DNA of 64,000 bases from Chitinophaga oryziterrae (GTDB lineage: Bacteria; Bacteroidota; Bacteroidia; Chitinophagales; Chitinophagaceae). A program made the position numbers and the translations under genes. Below are positions 53,421 to 62,896 of this stretch, piece by piece. Position 1 is the first letter of the stretch. Every line of letters begins with the position of its first letter. The notes under the pieces were generated by a model. The model was not told where the DNA came from. It was given only the letters and a program-made list of their open reading frames with translations, and searched no databases. The stretch covers positions 186,001 to 250,000 of the forward strand of contig NZ_WRXO01000011.1 of the NCBI RefSeq assembly GCF_009758125.1, in the 5' to 3' direction.

Positions 53421-55049
53421 CTATTTAGGGTCAGAGAACATCTTCGGGGCCATTGTTATGTCATGATCATAGATATCATGTAAGAAATGTAAGTGCCCTC
53501 CCTCATCTATAAAAGCGGTGTAATACATGATCAGCACAGGCACCGGTTCTTTCACTCTCACATACTTTTCCTTACCACTATTCATTGCACTGTCAATCTT
53601 TTCGGGCGTCCATCTGGCGTTATCCGAAAGAACATAATCAGCCATTTTTACCGGATCGCTGATACGGATACAACCATGACTGTAAGCCCTTTGGTCGCGG
53701 TTAAATAAATCCTTTTGATTGGTATCATGGAAATAGATATTAAAACTATTGGGGAATAAAAACTTCACACGGCCTAATGGATTATCCTTTCCGGGTAATT
53801 GTCTGATAACAGGTAAACCATTTCTTTGTCCTGTTATTTCCATATGTTTCTGCGCCAGGTAATTCTTATTGCGGCTCATCGATTTCAACACTTCTTCTTT
53901 CACAATACTATTAGGCAGATTCCAGTATGGGCTGAATACAACCTGGTTGAGATTACCGGAGAACATGGTCGTACTTTTACCTTCTTTTCCTACCACTACA
54001 GCCATATCGAACTCCTTTTTATTGCCGTTATATACATGCAGCATGAACTCTGGTATATTGACCATAATCAGTCTTCCTTCCGGTTCTGCCGGCATCCAGC
54101 GCATCCTTTCCATATTGATCAGTAATGTCTGCACTAAACGTATAGCCGGTACATTCATTTCTCTTAATAAGGAGTCGTTCAGAACACCTCTTGGAGTATG
54201 TCCATGCGTAGCTTCGAATGTTTTCAGCGCCTCCACCAATGTATCTGTAAATACACCTGTAGTATCTTTACCGGCTAATTCCCCTGTTATCTGTAAACGT
54301 CTTTTAACAGCAGCTATCACCGGAGAATTATCTCCTGTTTTGTATTTTTTCTTTTCAATTGGAATACTGTCCCACCCACCCTTTTTAGCAAAGTCTGTAT
54401 ATGTTTTTAACTGTGTTAAGAGGGGACCGTATATACCGCGTGTTGACTTATGTTCCTTGTTTTTGCCGGATAACACTGCATCTGCCAGTTTTAATACTTC
54501 CTGTTTCTGTGAAGGGACGAATTGCTCCATATCTGCAACCCAGGTGTCACTATCTTTGTGAGCATCTTTGAAATAAGCAATGAAACGTTGTGTTAATTGC
54601 AGTTCTGTTTTAATGATATTGAAGTCTTTTGCAGAAATGCTGGAATCAATATCGCCGGTCATAAAAGCATTCAGGCGGTATTCCAGCGACTTATTACTTT
54701 CACTGGTATCTACACTATAATCATATAAGCTACGGAAGCCATAAGCCTGTTCGTTCAACCCGTTTGTATCAAACCAGGCGAATTCAAAATTACGTGCATT
54801 ATAAAAGCTACGCAGCCTGTTGGCAATCGTATCATTTAATTTCTGCTGAGTGATGAATTTCTCTACCGCAATAGTATCCAGGAAGAGATCATTATAAGCG
54901 TTGCCTGTAGTGATGCTGGTATTTCTTGGGGTAACGGCAACTTCTGTGCTTTGCTCGTTTTCATTATTATTATCTGCTCCTTTTTTATGCTGTTTACAGC
55001 CAATGGCTACTGTAACCACAGCGAACAATAAGATCATTAAATGCTTCAT
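53421..55049 (-). CDS. L,D-transpeptidase (YcbB/LdtD-like) lipoprotein
   Basis: 542 residues from ATG 55049: lipobox AIGC, then the large scaffold domain of YcbB-like enzymes (about 50-250), a peptidoglycan-binding segment (AVKRRLQITGELAGKDTTGV), and the YkuD catalytic domain with the FHDTNQKDLFNRDQRAYSHG region and active Cys in SHGCIRISDP. It makes 3-3 cross-links in peptidoglycan. The start at 55049 is preferred over 55073 because it begins the lipoprotein signal. It converges on the smaller L,D-transpeptidase gene. Confidence 0.9.
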   Translation of the reverse strand: MKHLMILLFAVVTVAIGCKQHKKGADNNNENEQSTEVAVTPRNTSITTGNAYNDLFLDTIAVEKFITQQKLNDTIANRLRSFYNARNFEFAWFDTNGLNEQAYGFRSLYDYSVDTSESNKSLEYRLNAFMTGDIDSSISAKDFNIIKTELQLTQRFIAYFKDAHKDSDTWVADMEQFVPSQKQEVLKLADAVLSGKNKEHKSTRGIYGPLLTQLKTYTDFAKKGGWDSIPIEKKKYKTGDNSPVIAAVKRRLQITGELAGKDTTGVFTDTLVEALKTFEATHGHTPRGVLNDSLLREMNVPAIRLVQTLLINMERMRWMPAEPEGRLIMVNIPEFMLHVYNGNKKEFDMAVVVGKEGKSTTMFSGNLNQVVFSPYWNLPNSIVKEEVLKSMSRNKNYLAQKHMEITGQRNGLPVIRQLPGKDNPLGRVKFLFPNSFNIYFHDTNQKDLFNRDQRAYSHGCIRISDPVKMADYVLSDNARWTPEKIDSAMNSGKEKYVRVKEPVPVLIMYYTAFIDEGGHLHFLHDIYDHDITMAPKMFSDPK

Positions 55050-55208
55050 AATAAAAGACTTAACAAAAGACATGCCTATGCCGGTACGGGCTTATCTATT
55101 ATGAAATGTGAACATTCCCGGCCATTCTTATTCCGCAGAATGGGTATTATTTTGCCAGATAATGATAAAATGTTATACAATACTGTTTAGTTGAACCCCG
55201 TATTTTTT

Positions 55209-55343
55209 GTAACAAACATAATAGGCTCCGTTAGCACCGTGTTTGTAGCCAACGCATTAAACAACAAAACACAGACCCCTTAGATTCTATTAAAAAGAAG
55301 ATTAATTTTTACTACAAACACGGAGCTCTAACGGAGCTTAACT
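55209..55343. repeat. palindromic intergenic repeat, copy C (diverged)
   Basis: Left arm CATAATAGGCTCCGTTAG and CCGTGTTTGTAGCC (55217-55250); right arm TACTACAAACACGGAGC and TAACGGAGCTTA (55310-55340). The arms match the outer arms of copy A, while the inner palindrome is lost and replaced by AT-rich sequence. The right end overlaps the last codons of the DUF6266 gene (stop at 55338-55340). Apart from this, the 289 bases between the two genes hold nothing I recognise. Confidence 0.75.
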
Positions 55344-55991
55344 AAACGACATTGATATTAAAGTACCCATATAAATACTGTTGGTACACTTAATTCCATT
55401 TTCACTGATAAAGGATAGATAAGTTTCAATTGTTTTGCCTTTCCAGGTTGCATCTGACAGTATCAATACATCCGTACCTGTGCTTCTTCTTTCGCCACAT
55501 AACTTATACACTGCTTCATTCAGTACAGGTGAATAGCCGAGCAGCATTACACGATCACTGCCGTGTGTATAACTCAGGTCAGGGGTCCAGGTAAATATTA
55601 ATTTGTTACCCTGTATGGTTACTGCAGCGTCAATACCCTCCGTGCTTATTGGGCCTTCGGTTAGTCGCGCCTGTGTATAATCTATCGTATAATTGGGGTA
55701 CTCACCTCTAAAAACATGTTTCAATTGGTAACCTACTGCTGCTGCGTATGGAGTAAGATCTTTACCAGTAGTAGCATAAGTAAAGCCTGCTTTTACAAAA
55801 TCTGTAAAAGCACCCAGAAACTGGTGTGTCTGTACCATTTTTTGCCTCCATGCCAACTGCTTTTCTGTAGGTGGTTTTGTGGTCTTTTTACGGCGGCTGC
55901 GGATAATCTGTCTCCCATTGAGCATATAACCTTCCAGGTTGCCTACTATGCCCACAAAGCCTCCTAAAATGCCATTATTTAAACGTGCCAT
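55338..55991 (-). CDS. DUF6266 family protein
   Basis: 217 residues. The N-terminal MARLNNGILGGFVGIVGNLE is the DUF6266 hallmark, followed by a basic stretch (RSRRKKTTKPP). The second half has alternating beta-strand pattern (AAVTIQGNKLIFTWTPDLSY, DRVMLLGYSP). There is no signal peptide. The function is unknown. It overlaps the small ORF upstream by one base (TAATG) and follows the eCIS ATPase on the same strand, so it may be carried by or linked to the injection system (inference). Its 3' end runs into repeat copy C. Confidence 0.82.
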   Translation of the reverse strand: MARLNNGILGGFVGIVGNLEGYMLNGRQIIRSRRKKTTKPPTEKQLAWRQKMVQTHQFLGAFTDFVKAGFTYATTGKDLTPYAAAVGYQLKHVFRGEYPNYTIDYTQARLTEGPISTEGIDAAVTIQGNKLIFTWTPDLSYTHGSDRVMLLGYSPVLNEAVYKLCGERRSTGTDVLILSDATWKGKTIETYLSFISENGIKCTNSIYMGTLISMSFS

Positions 55992-56263
55992 TAAATGTTG
56001 TTTTTAAATTTTGAAAATAAGTGTGCTACGCGGGTTAAATCAGGGTTAACTGTAGCTGATTGCGACAAATTGGATGTGTTTTTCAACAAATGGTAAGCGT
56101 CCTTTCCTTCCTTCAATTCGTATGGCGAAATTAAGACCAATCTGTGTAACTTATCTACACAGATCCAACATTTAACAGAATTTTTAGTGTGTAGTATAGA
56201 GACATCGGGGAGTCTTATGGAATCGGCCATACGTTGTACATAGGTTGAACATACTTTGGTCAT
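55991..56263 (-). CDS. small ORF of unknown function upstream of DUF6266
   Basis: 90 codons, MTKVCSTYVQRMADSIRLPD to HLFSKFKNNI, with three Cys in the first 36 residues and no recognised domain. Support: the TAATG overlap with DUF6266 suggests coupling. Against it: the ATG lies inside the loop of a 19-bp inverted repeat, so the N-terminus may be an artefact of that repeat. The protein is basic and mixed. Treat as hypothetical. Confidence 0.4.
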   Translation of the reverse strand: MTKVCSTYVQRMADSIRLPDVSILHTKNSVKCWICVDKLHRLVLISPYELKEGKDAYHLLKNTSNLSQSATVNPDLTRVAHLFSKFKNNI

Positions 56264-56328
56264 CTCCGCTCCGAAGCATCAAAGTATGTTCAACCTATAT
56301 CCAGGCTATGTTCAAAGTATGTTCCACT
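56240..56328. repeat. inverted and direct repeat array at the end of the eCIS operon
   Basis: ATAGGTTGAACATACTTTG (56240-56258) is the perfect reverse complement of 56280-56298, with a 21-base loop. The core CAAAGTATGTTC recurs in direct orientation at 56313-56324. No T-run follows on the minus strand, so it is not a classic terminator. It lies between the stop of the AAA+ ATPase gene and the small ORF; an operator for a dimeric regulator or a processing hairpin is possible. Confidence 0.75.
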
Positions 56329-56329
56329 C

Positions 56330-57676
56330 TCAGACAGTTTTTCCTTCTTTACCGAATTCTTTGCGGATGCCTGTCATTACATCTTTCAGCAGAATCGTTT
56401 CACTGTTTCTTTTTAAGGCAGCAAGACAGCTATACCTGGTCACATTGATAATAGATCCGCCGGACATTTCATATTTCTTTGCAATATCTTCCAGTGACAG
56501 CTTCTCTTCGTAATCCACATTCGCGGGAAAGGCCTGTTGCCAGAGGCGTAACCGTTGTTCCGGACCTGGTACCGGAAAATAGATCATCGATTGGAAACGC
56601 CGTCCAAACGCTTCATCAATATTTGCCTTCAGATTGGTAGCCAGGATCACTAATCCGGGGAAGTCCTCTATTCTTTGTAACAGGTAGGCGACTTCCTGGT
56701 TGGCATAGCGGTCATTCGAAGAGCTGGTGTTGGTTCGTTTACCGAAGAGCGCATCTGCCTCATCAAAGAACAGTATCCAGTTTTTATTGGCTGCCTGGTC
56801 AAAAACACCGGCCAGGTTCTTTTCAGTTTCACCGATGTATTTGGAAACGACCATGGAGAGGTCTATCCTGTATACATCCATCTGGAAGGTTTTGCCCAGC
56901 AAACAGGCCGTAAGTGATTTACCTGTTCCCGGAGGGCCATAGAACAATCCCCGGTAGCCGGCCTTGATTTTACGCTCCATCCCCCACTCTTTCATGAGTG
57001 TATTACCATGTTCCACCCAGGTGCGGATCTCTTCTACTTCTGACATGGTATGTGTATCCAGTACAAGGTCTTCCCAACCCAGTCCTGTTTCTATACGTTT
57101 GGCAGGGAAGTTCGGATTATGGTCCGGTTTATGGGCGGTCCCCAGTGTAAAGTAACTGAGGTATTCCGGGGTCATCTGCAAGGCCCCGCTTAACAAGGGT
57201 TCATCAGCATGGGCGGTCACCAGTTTCAGGATCTGGTGTTTGGCAAAAAAATGGTCCGGACCAAACATCTGCATCAGCTGAAAACGTAATGTCAGGTTAT
57301 TACAGGCGGTTAAAAAGGCTGCCGTTTCTCCCGTAGGCAGGAAACCACCATGTTGTTGCCCCTTAATACCCCCAAATTCGGTAAATCCCCGGTCGTAAGT
57401 ACTGTTCTTGATATAAAAGAGATCGAGCAATTGCGGACGTATATGAGGCAATATGGCTAATTGTAATACCAGCCGCTCAGCAGTATTCATATTATAATGC
57501 CTGATGATCTGCGCATATACGGAAGGATCGCCGGTTAAGTCAGGTGCAACGGGATCAGGAGCGGCGATTCCCTGCTGCTCAAAGTAACTTTTCATCCGCA
57601 GGTCCAGTATCTGCCGGAACCATTCCGTTTCGCGGCCCAGCGCCGCAGCATTCGCCTCTGCTAACTGAATATCCAT
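56330..57676 (-). CDS. eCIS AAA+ ATPase (Afp15-like)
   Basis: 448 residues. The C-terminal half is an AAA+ domain: Walker A GPPGTGKS (247-254), Walker B ILFFDEADALFG (Asp305, Glu306), sensor-1 ILATNLKANID and arginine finger region FGRRFQSMIYFP. The N-terminal half (LYAQIIRHYNM-like, PEYLSYFTLG) fits ATPases of extracellular contractile injection systems, where Afp15 helps assembly or sheath termination. It overlaps the tape-measure gene by 16 bases and is last in the eCIS block. Confidence 0.88.
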   Translation of the reverse strand: MDIQLAEANAAALGRETEWFRQILDLRMKSYFEQQGIAAPDPVAPDLTGDPSVYAQIIRHYNMNTAERLVLQLAILPHIRPQLLDLFYIKNSTYDRGFTEFGGIKGQQHGGFLPTGETAAFLTACNNLTLRFQLMQMFGPDHFFAKHQILKLVTAHADEPLLSGALQMTPEYLSYFTLGTAHKPDHNPNFPAKRIETGLGWEDLVLDTHTMSEVEEIRTWVEHGNTLMKEWGMERKIKAGYRGLFYGPPGTGKSLTACLLGKTFQMDVYRIDLSMVVSKYIGETEKNLAGVFDQAANKNWILFFDEADALFGKRTNTSSSNDRYANQEVAYLLQRIEDFPGLVILATNLKANIDEAFGRRFQSMIYFPVPGPEQRLRLWQQAFPANVDYEEKLSLEDIAKKYEMSGGSIINVTRYSCLAALKRNSETILLKDVMTGIRKEFGKEGKTV

Positions 57677-60213
57677 TCTGTATAAAGTATTTTATCTGCC
57701 CAGGAAGGCTTGATCATGCCCATACTCCATGGGAGTGTCTGTAGTATAATATCATAACTGCGCGACTTCACCTTCAGATACCAGTCGCCATCCGTTTGCC
57801 ATAAAACACCATCCCTTTGCAGAAATGATGCACGGAAACCTTCCACACTTGTATTCTTCATTTTTTCCCATTGTTGGGTAGCAGCACCTATCAGTTGTAA
57901 TGATAACTGCTTTTCATCTTCTGTAAACTGTATGGGTTCCAAAGGCATTTCCATCGGGAAATTACAAAGGACCTTATTTAAGACGAGCGCATGTTCCGGT
58001 TGTTCCGAATGGCCATATACCAGTAATTGTAATAAATGGATAGCACGCTGCTGTGCTGTGGTATCATTAAACTTTCCGTTAGTAATTAATTGCAGCCGGG
58101 TAAAATAGGTATGAAAGAAAGGATGTAATAATACCAGCCCGGCATTATTCACGTATATACCTTCCTGTTCGGAAGTGGCAATTGGCCGGGGTGTTTTGCG
58201 GGGGTAGTTCTTTTTTATGAATTCCTCCTGTCTCAGACGCAATACATCAGCAGGTAATATCAACTGATGATCTGCTTTGCGTGAAGGCTGTTGTGAAGAT
58301 AAGCGGGGATTCCCGGCTGGCCTGAGTGCAGGTATTGCCACTGCGCTACCGGTTTTTATCAATATCACAGCCTGCTCCACCATAACCGGTATTACTGCCT
58401 GTATATGCATAAACGGCCGGGTATCCATTGTGCCGCTATTAGCCATAACGCTTAATAATCTCCTTGTGGCAGATTCATTAAAACTATTTAGGAACACCAG
58501 CCATTCGCGTACATAAGACACAGTATCCGTTACCTGTACTTTGCCCGCTAACCATTGCAGGTTAAACTGCCGGAATAATAACCGCACCCGCTCCCGCTCC
58601 AGGTTATCTGCCAGCATCCCTTCCATCAGTTGCTGCCATTGCTGTAACGCAGCAATGGTATGATTATCCCATAAAGAAGGTACATCTTCCATCAGCACCC
58701 AGAAATCATCTTCCGGTAAATTTAAAGCTACCTGTTGTACTACCACTGTTGCGGATAATATCTTCCGGTAGAAAGCCAGTCTTTCAGACGGTGGTCTGTC
58801 GTGATACTGCTGCCATATCTCCAGGAAGTTTTCACGGTGTTGTATAAACGTATCTCCCAGGTTCTGTTGAAAAAATGTAATCGTATCCTTTTCTGCATAC
58901 GCCTGTAACTGCTTCCGGATATTTTCTTCCAGCGGAGAGACGGGTTTCTCAAACAGTTGATGTACATACAACCTGGCAGTTATTGTATAACCGCTATGTT
59001 CCCATAAATCCGCGAGTAACATAGGACGTTTCCTGAAAAGTAATATCACCGCCTGCCGCAGCAATATAGCCTGTCTTGCTTCGGGTAATCCGGCAAACCA
59101 GTAAGGTAACTGCTGCCCGGTAATAAATATCGTAAACAGGTTAATGGCCTGTTGCCATACTTCCTGCCTTTCTGCTTGTATGGTAATACTGTCGTAACCT
59201 ATCCAGGACAATGGCAAAGGGATATCAGGAGATACACGGGTAATTCCCGGCACGAATACGTTTACGGGTTCTCCCGGTACTTCCTGGTAGCTTATTCTGC
59301 CGGGTAGAGCTTGTTCGTTACTTATTAATTCCTGATATACTTCCTGTAATAATTGCGTGCCATTCTCCTCATATAAAATCTTAATAAAGGAAGTAAAAGA
59401 CCCTACGGGAATATCCTTTTTATAAAAGTCCATTGCCTGCCGGAAAGTATTTAGCAACAACTGGTAATCTATATTGAAATGCAATGCCAGCCTTTCCAGG
59501 TTCCTGCGTATGAACTGTTTCCTGTTAAACTGACCGCTGTTCTCTGTAACAAGGTAGGTAAGGACAAACATCCACACGGCCTTCTCAAATTCACTCTGTT
59601 CCGTTTTTATAACAGATTGCCTGCCTTGCAGTGCGATTACTTCTTTTGTATATCCAAAAATGAAAGCAGCCTGCTCCTCTTCCAATGCGGTAATGATCTG
59701 CTCTACCACATAAGCGGAAAAATGATACACGATCCTTTTTATCACATAATCCGGCTTTGCGATGTCCAGTATGAAACGGGCAAAGCGGAAGTCTTTAATG
59801 AGCCTTAAAATAACATCTTCGAGGATTACATCAGCTGCCCACCAGGGTAAAGTACCTGTTTGCAGATAATGGGCTATCAATGCAAACTCCCTGTCGGTTT
59901 CTGTCTGGAAATAAAGGCTGCCGGATTGTTCCTCTTCTTTTCTCACCAGCTTATCCTTCAATGCTTCTTCCAGGGCTTCCATGATACATCGGCTGAGGTC
60001 CCGTTCAATGTTATCATAAGCAATAACACCCAGGTCCAGTTCCAGTGTGTCCAGCCACAGGCTTTCAGAAGAGGATAACAGGCGGTCCAGGAGAGTTTCC
60101 GTGTCACCGGCTATACCGGCATTAAAGACCCGGCTGATCGTATCCTGCAAGGCAGTCGCCAGTTCTCTCTCCGTAAAATGGAGATCAAAAGTATATTTAC
60201 GGATCAGGTTCAC
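57661..60213 (-). CDS. contractile injection system tape-measure protein (CIS_TMP)
   Basis: 850 residues, cytoplasmic, largely helical. The N-terminus (MNLIRKYTFDLHFTERELAT and LESLWLDTLELDLG-like) matches contractile-injection-system tape-measure proteins, which set the inner-tube length. A long, Gln-rich helical middle and a C-terminal ILQTLPWSMGMIKPSWADKI complete the protein. The 5' end overlaps the baseplate gene by 4 bases (ATGA) and its 3' end overlaps the ATPase by 16 bases, so the three are one operon. Confidence 0.85.
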   Translation of the reverse strand: MNLIRKYTFDLHFTERELATALQDTISRVFNAGIAGDTETLLDRLLSSSESLWLDTLELDLGVIAYDNIERDLSRCIMEALEEALKDKLVRKEEEQSGSLYFQTETDREFALIAHYLQTGTLPWWAADVILEDVILRLIKDFRFARFILDIAKPDYVIKRIVYHFSAYVVEQIITALEEEQAAFIFGYTKEVIALQGRQSVIKTEQSEFEKAVWMFVLTYLVTENSGQFNRKQFIRRNLERLALHFNIDYQLLLNTFRQAMDFYKKDIPVGSFTSFIKILYEENGTQLLQEVYQELISNEQALPGRISYQEVPGEPVNVFVPGITRVSPDIPLPLSWIGYDSITIQAERQEVWQQAINLFTIFITGQQLPYWFAGLPEARQAILLRQAVILLFRKRPMLLADLWEHSGYTITARLYVHQLFEKPVSPLEENIRKQLQAYAEKDTITFFQQNLGDTFIQHRENFLEIWQQYHDRPPSERLAFYRKILSATVVVQQVALNLPEDDFWVLMEDVPSLWDNHTIAALQQWQQLMEGMLADNLERERVRLLFRQFNLQWLAGKVQVTDTVSYVREWLVFLNSFNESATRRLLSVMANSGTMDTRPFMHIQAVIPVMVEQAVILIKTGSAVAIPALRPAGNPRLSSQQPSRKADHQLILPADVLRLRQEEFIKKNYPRKTPRPIATSEQEGIYVNNAGLVLLHPFFHTYFTRLQLITNGKFNDTTAQQRAIHLLQLLVYGHSEQPEHALVLNKVLCNFPMEMPLEPIQFTEDEKQLSLQLIGAATQQWEKMKNTSVEGFRASFLQRDGVLWQTDGDWYLKVKSRSYDIILQTLPWSMGMIKPSWADKILYTEWIFS

Positions 60214-62894
60214 GCAATAAGATCAATAAGCCTGTCGGTAGCAATTACGGGAGAACCGCTGCTGAAGTAATCTTTCAATCCTTCCAGCCAGGGATAATAA
60301 CTATCTTCAAAAGTATGCATGGCGGCCACACCCAGCCATTTGAAACGGATGTTATAATGCGCAGGCGTATTCTCCTTTATCAGTTCCTCTGCAAAATTCC
60401 TGAATTCCGTATACTGGAACCTGGCAGGCCAGGAAGGAAATACGATCGTCAGGCCAAATTTGAAGAAGGATTCAGGCAACAGTTTCCCGTTCGCCATTTT
60501 AATAGTATACTCTATACGCGGATAATACAGTGTTGTCTTTTTCTGTAACTGCCCGATGTTCAATGCCAGGTTAAACATCGCCTGCTCTGCGGCCTCGCGG
60601 TGTGCCGGCTGGGAGAAATCAACGGTAGTCACCGGTGTGGCTACGCCATCGTTATAGGCGTATATCCGGCACCAGGTGGATAGCTGGTTAAACATCTCTT
60701 CATAAGATAATTCCTGCCAGTTATTCTCCATTAAGGAAGCCATGATCTTCTCCCGTTCTTCAAACGTCATGTAATAACGTTGTTCCAGCAGTAACTGATC
60801 TCCCGCGCCTTTGATATTAAAACCAAAAGCAGACGTTTTAAACAAAGGTTTTAATAAAGTATGTTCTACAACATAAAAACCTTCAGAAGAAATACTCAGT
60901 TGCTGCAGGTGCCTGATCATATCATGCTGTGCATTCACTGCCGCAGATTTCTGCTGATGCTTTGCTACTGCCTGCCATGTATGTTGCGCAGGCTCTTTAT
61001 ATAATACCAGGTAATGGTCTTCTCCGGTATCTGCTACCACCCTGTAGTTGGCAGCATCTACCCCGTACTTTAAAATAGAGATGGGCTGATGCCCAAAGAA
61101 ATACTGCTGATCATCGGGCACATTATCTGTCATCCGGAATTTCTCTCCACCTATATGCAACTCCTTTGTTACAGGTGTATGTGCATAAGGGTTTACTTTC
61201 ATCGCCACATGCTCCTGTTTAAACACATTCGTTAATGGCTGACCGTTATTATTATTGATATGCAGCAGTTTTCCCAGCCATTGCTGATACCCGGATACGA
61301 TACCGCTCTGGGCAAAATCATCTAAATAATTAAACGATTGCACCCTGCCGGAAGCCACTGTTGGCAAATGTTGCAGGATATCCGCTTTCCATCTGATGAC
61401 ATTCGTTCCGCCATATAACTTATCGTATAAGGTTACCGGATATTTTATCAGTGTAATATTGAACCTGGCCAATAAATGGTCCAGTATTTTATTCTTCCTC
61501 TCTTCAAAGGTCACCTGACTTTCAACCGCATTCGTCAACGCTTCCATATACGTGTCGCGCAATAACGGCGCTACTCTTGGTACATCGAACAATCCCTGTG
61601 CGAAGTAGGTGGCCGTGCCGTCAGCGGCAAAGAAAGATTCCATATTCCCCAACTGGGCCAGGTAATTGGCCAGTAACTGTTCAAAGAATAACAGGTATGC
61701 TTTCAACTGTTTCACCTGTGCTTTGCGTACTGCCGGCTCACTTTCGGCAATACCTTCTTCTCCTGTTCCGTAAATACCCGGAAAATAATTCTGTAATGAA
61801 TAGTACTGGGATATATTGCGATAGGGCGCTTTCAGACTGTTATCTGCCAGTCCGCGCTGCTGCCCTGTATAATGTCTTTTCTTTACTTCCCTGATGCGTT
61901 CATAGGTATTCCAGAATACACCATCCTTGGCATAGTGTTCAAACTGGTCGCTGTAAATACCGATATCATTTTTGTTATCCTCAATATTGATATAAGGATA
62001 ATACCCGGGCAGCACCTGCAATGGCTTGCCGGAGTAATCACTCCCGTCTGAACTAATGTAGAGGAACTTCACCTGTAACACACCGGAGATCATTGAAATA
62101 GCTTTTACAAGATCTGCGGGGTCTATCTGGCTGGCTCTCTTCTGTAAATCACTGTCCGGTATAAAACCGCGGGCAGGTAAAGGGCCGGTATAAATATCTT
62201 CTGTAGAATAACCGAGTACTAATAATTCGGCTTCTGATAAAAATCTTACGGGGGGATGGATAACATGTTCAATAGCGTTACAGATATAGGCAACGGTCTC
62301 TTTTACATTCTGATGGCCATCTACCAGTATCTCCGTTTTTACGGAAATATGCTGTGGCGTTAATACGATGATCTCTTCAAAATTCTCTCCCAGGTTCCTG
62401 TTGCGTAACAGGCAGTTACGTACGTCTGCGATCAGTTTGTCCGGACCTTCGGAAAGCGTATCACAGGGCTGTACCATTACACGGTAAATACCTTTACTGG
62501 CACCGGCCGTATACACAGGGGATACTGCTTCAATCCAGATATTCTCCACCTCTGATACCTGGTCTAATACCAGCTTACAATAATCTTTGACGGTTACGGG
62601 CCTTGTACTGAGTATCTCCGCTTTATTAAAGAAAGAATGTGCTACCGGATTGATCTGACCTCTTTCATCCGCCAGTATTTCTTCTATAGGAAAATCAGTT
62701 TTATAAGCCAGATCCGTAATGGCATAACAGAGCTGTTCCAGCATTGTTACACCAGGGTCATGCAGGTTATAATCCGTCCATACGTGACCGGATAATTCCT
62801 GTATAATAGCCAATCCTCTGGCCCGAAGCCTTTCGGCATCCAGCGTAATATTCCTTTCTTTATCCCTTGAAATCTGTATCGGCTCCTTTGCCAT
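60210..62894 (-). CDS. eCIS baseplate protein (baseplate J / gp6-like)
   Basis: 894 residues. The motif WTDYNLHDPGVTMLEQLCYA with ITDLAYKTDFP (39-69) is the conserved start of baseplate wedge proteins of contractile tails (DYNxHDPGxTxLE). Later regions (GVDAANYRVVADTGEDHYLV, NIRFKWLGVAAMHTFEDSY) have no clear name. It would form the wedge around the hub and link to sheath and fibres. There are two bases between its ATG and the stop of the upstream gene. Confidence 0.82.
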   Translation of the reverse strand: MAKEPIQISRDKERNITLDAERLRARGLAIIQELSGHVWTDYNLHDPGVTMLEQLCYAITDLAYKTDFPIEEILADERGQINPVAHSFFNKAEILSTRPVTVKDYCKLVLDQVSEVENIWIEAVSPVYTAGASKGIYRVMVQPCDTLSEGPDKLIADVRNCLLRNRNLGENFEEIIVLTPQHISVKTEILVDGHQNVKETVAYICNAIEHVIHPPVRFLSEAELLVLGYSTEDIYTGPLPARGFIPDSDLQKRASQIDPADLVKAISMISGVLQVKFLYISSDGSDYSGKPLQVLPGYYPYINIEDNKNDIGIYSDQFEHYAKDGVFWNTYERIREVKKRHYTGQQRGLADNSLKAPYRNISQYYSLQNYFPGIYGTGEEGIAESEPAVRKAQVKQLKAYLLFFEQLLANYLAQLGNMESFFAADGTATYFAQGLFDVPRVAPLLRDTYMEALTNAVESQVTFEERKNKILDHLLARFNITLIKYPVTLYDKLYGGTNVIRWKADILQHLPTVASGRVQSFNYLDDFAQSGIVSGYQQWLGKLLHINNNNGQPLTNVFKQEHVAMKVNPYAHTPVTKELHIGGEKFRMTDNVPDDQQYFFGHQPISILKYGVDAANYRVVADTGEDHYLVLYKEPAQHTWQAVAKHQQKSAAVNAQHDMIRHLQQLSISSEGFYVVEHTLLKPLFKTSAFGFNIKGAGDQLLLEQRYYMTFEEREKIMASLMENNWQELSYEEMFNQLSTWCRIYAYNDGVATPVTTVDFSQPAHREAAEQAMFNLALNIGQLQKKTTLYYPRIEYTIKMANGKLLPESFFKFGLTIVFPSWPARFQYTEFRNFAEELIKENTPAHYNIRFKWLGVAAMHTFEDSYYPWLEGLKDYFSSGSPVIATDRLIDLIA

Positions 62895-62896
62895 AA

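Noticed and set aside
53869-54561. 230-codon open frame on the plus strand inside the L,D-transpeptidase gene
   Set aside because: Antisense shadow of a gene with all catalytic motifs.
56245-56513. Plus-strand frames beginning in the inverted repeat (KVCSTY)
   Set aside because: The likeness to the minus-strand small ORF is caused by the inverted repeat, and the rest is antisense to the ATPase gene.
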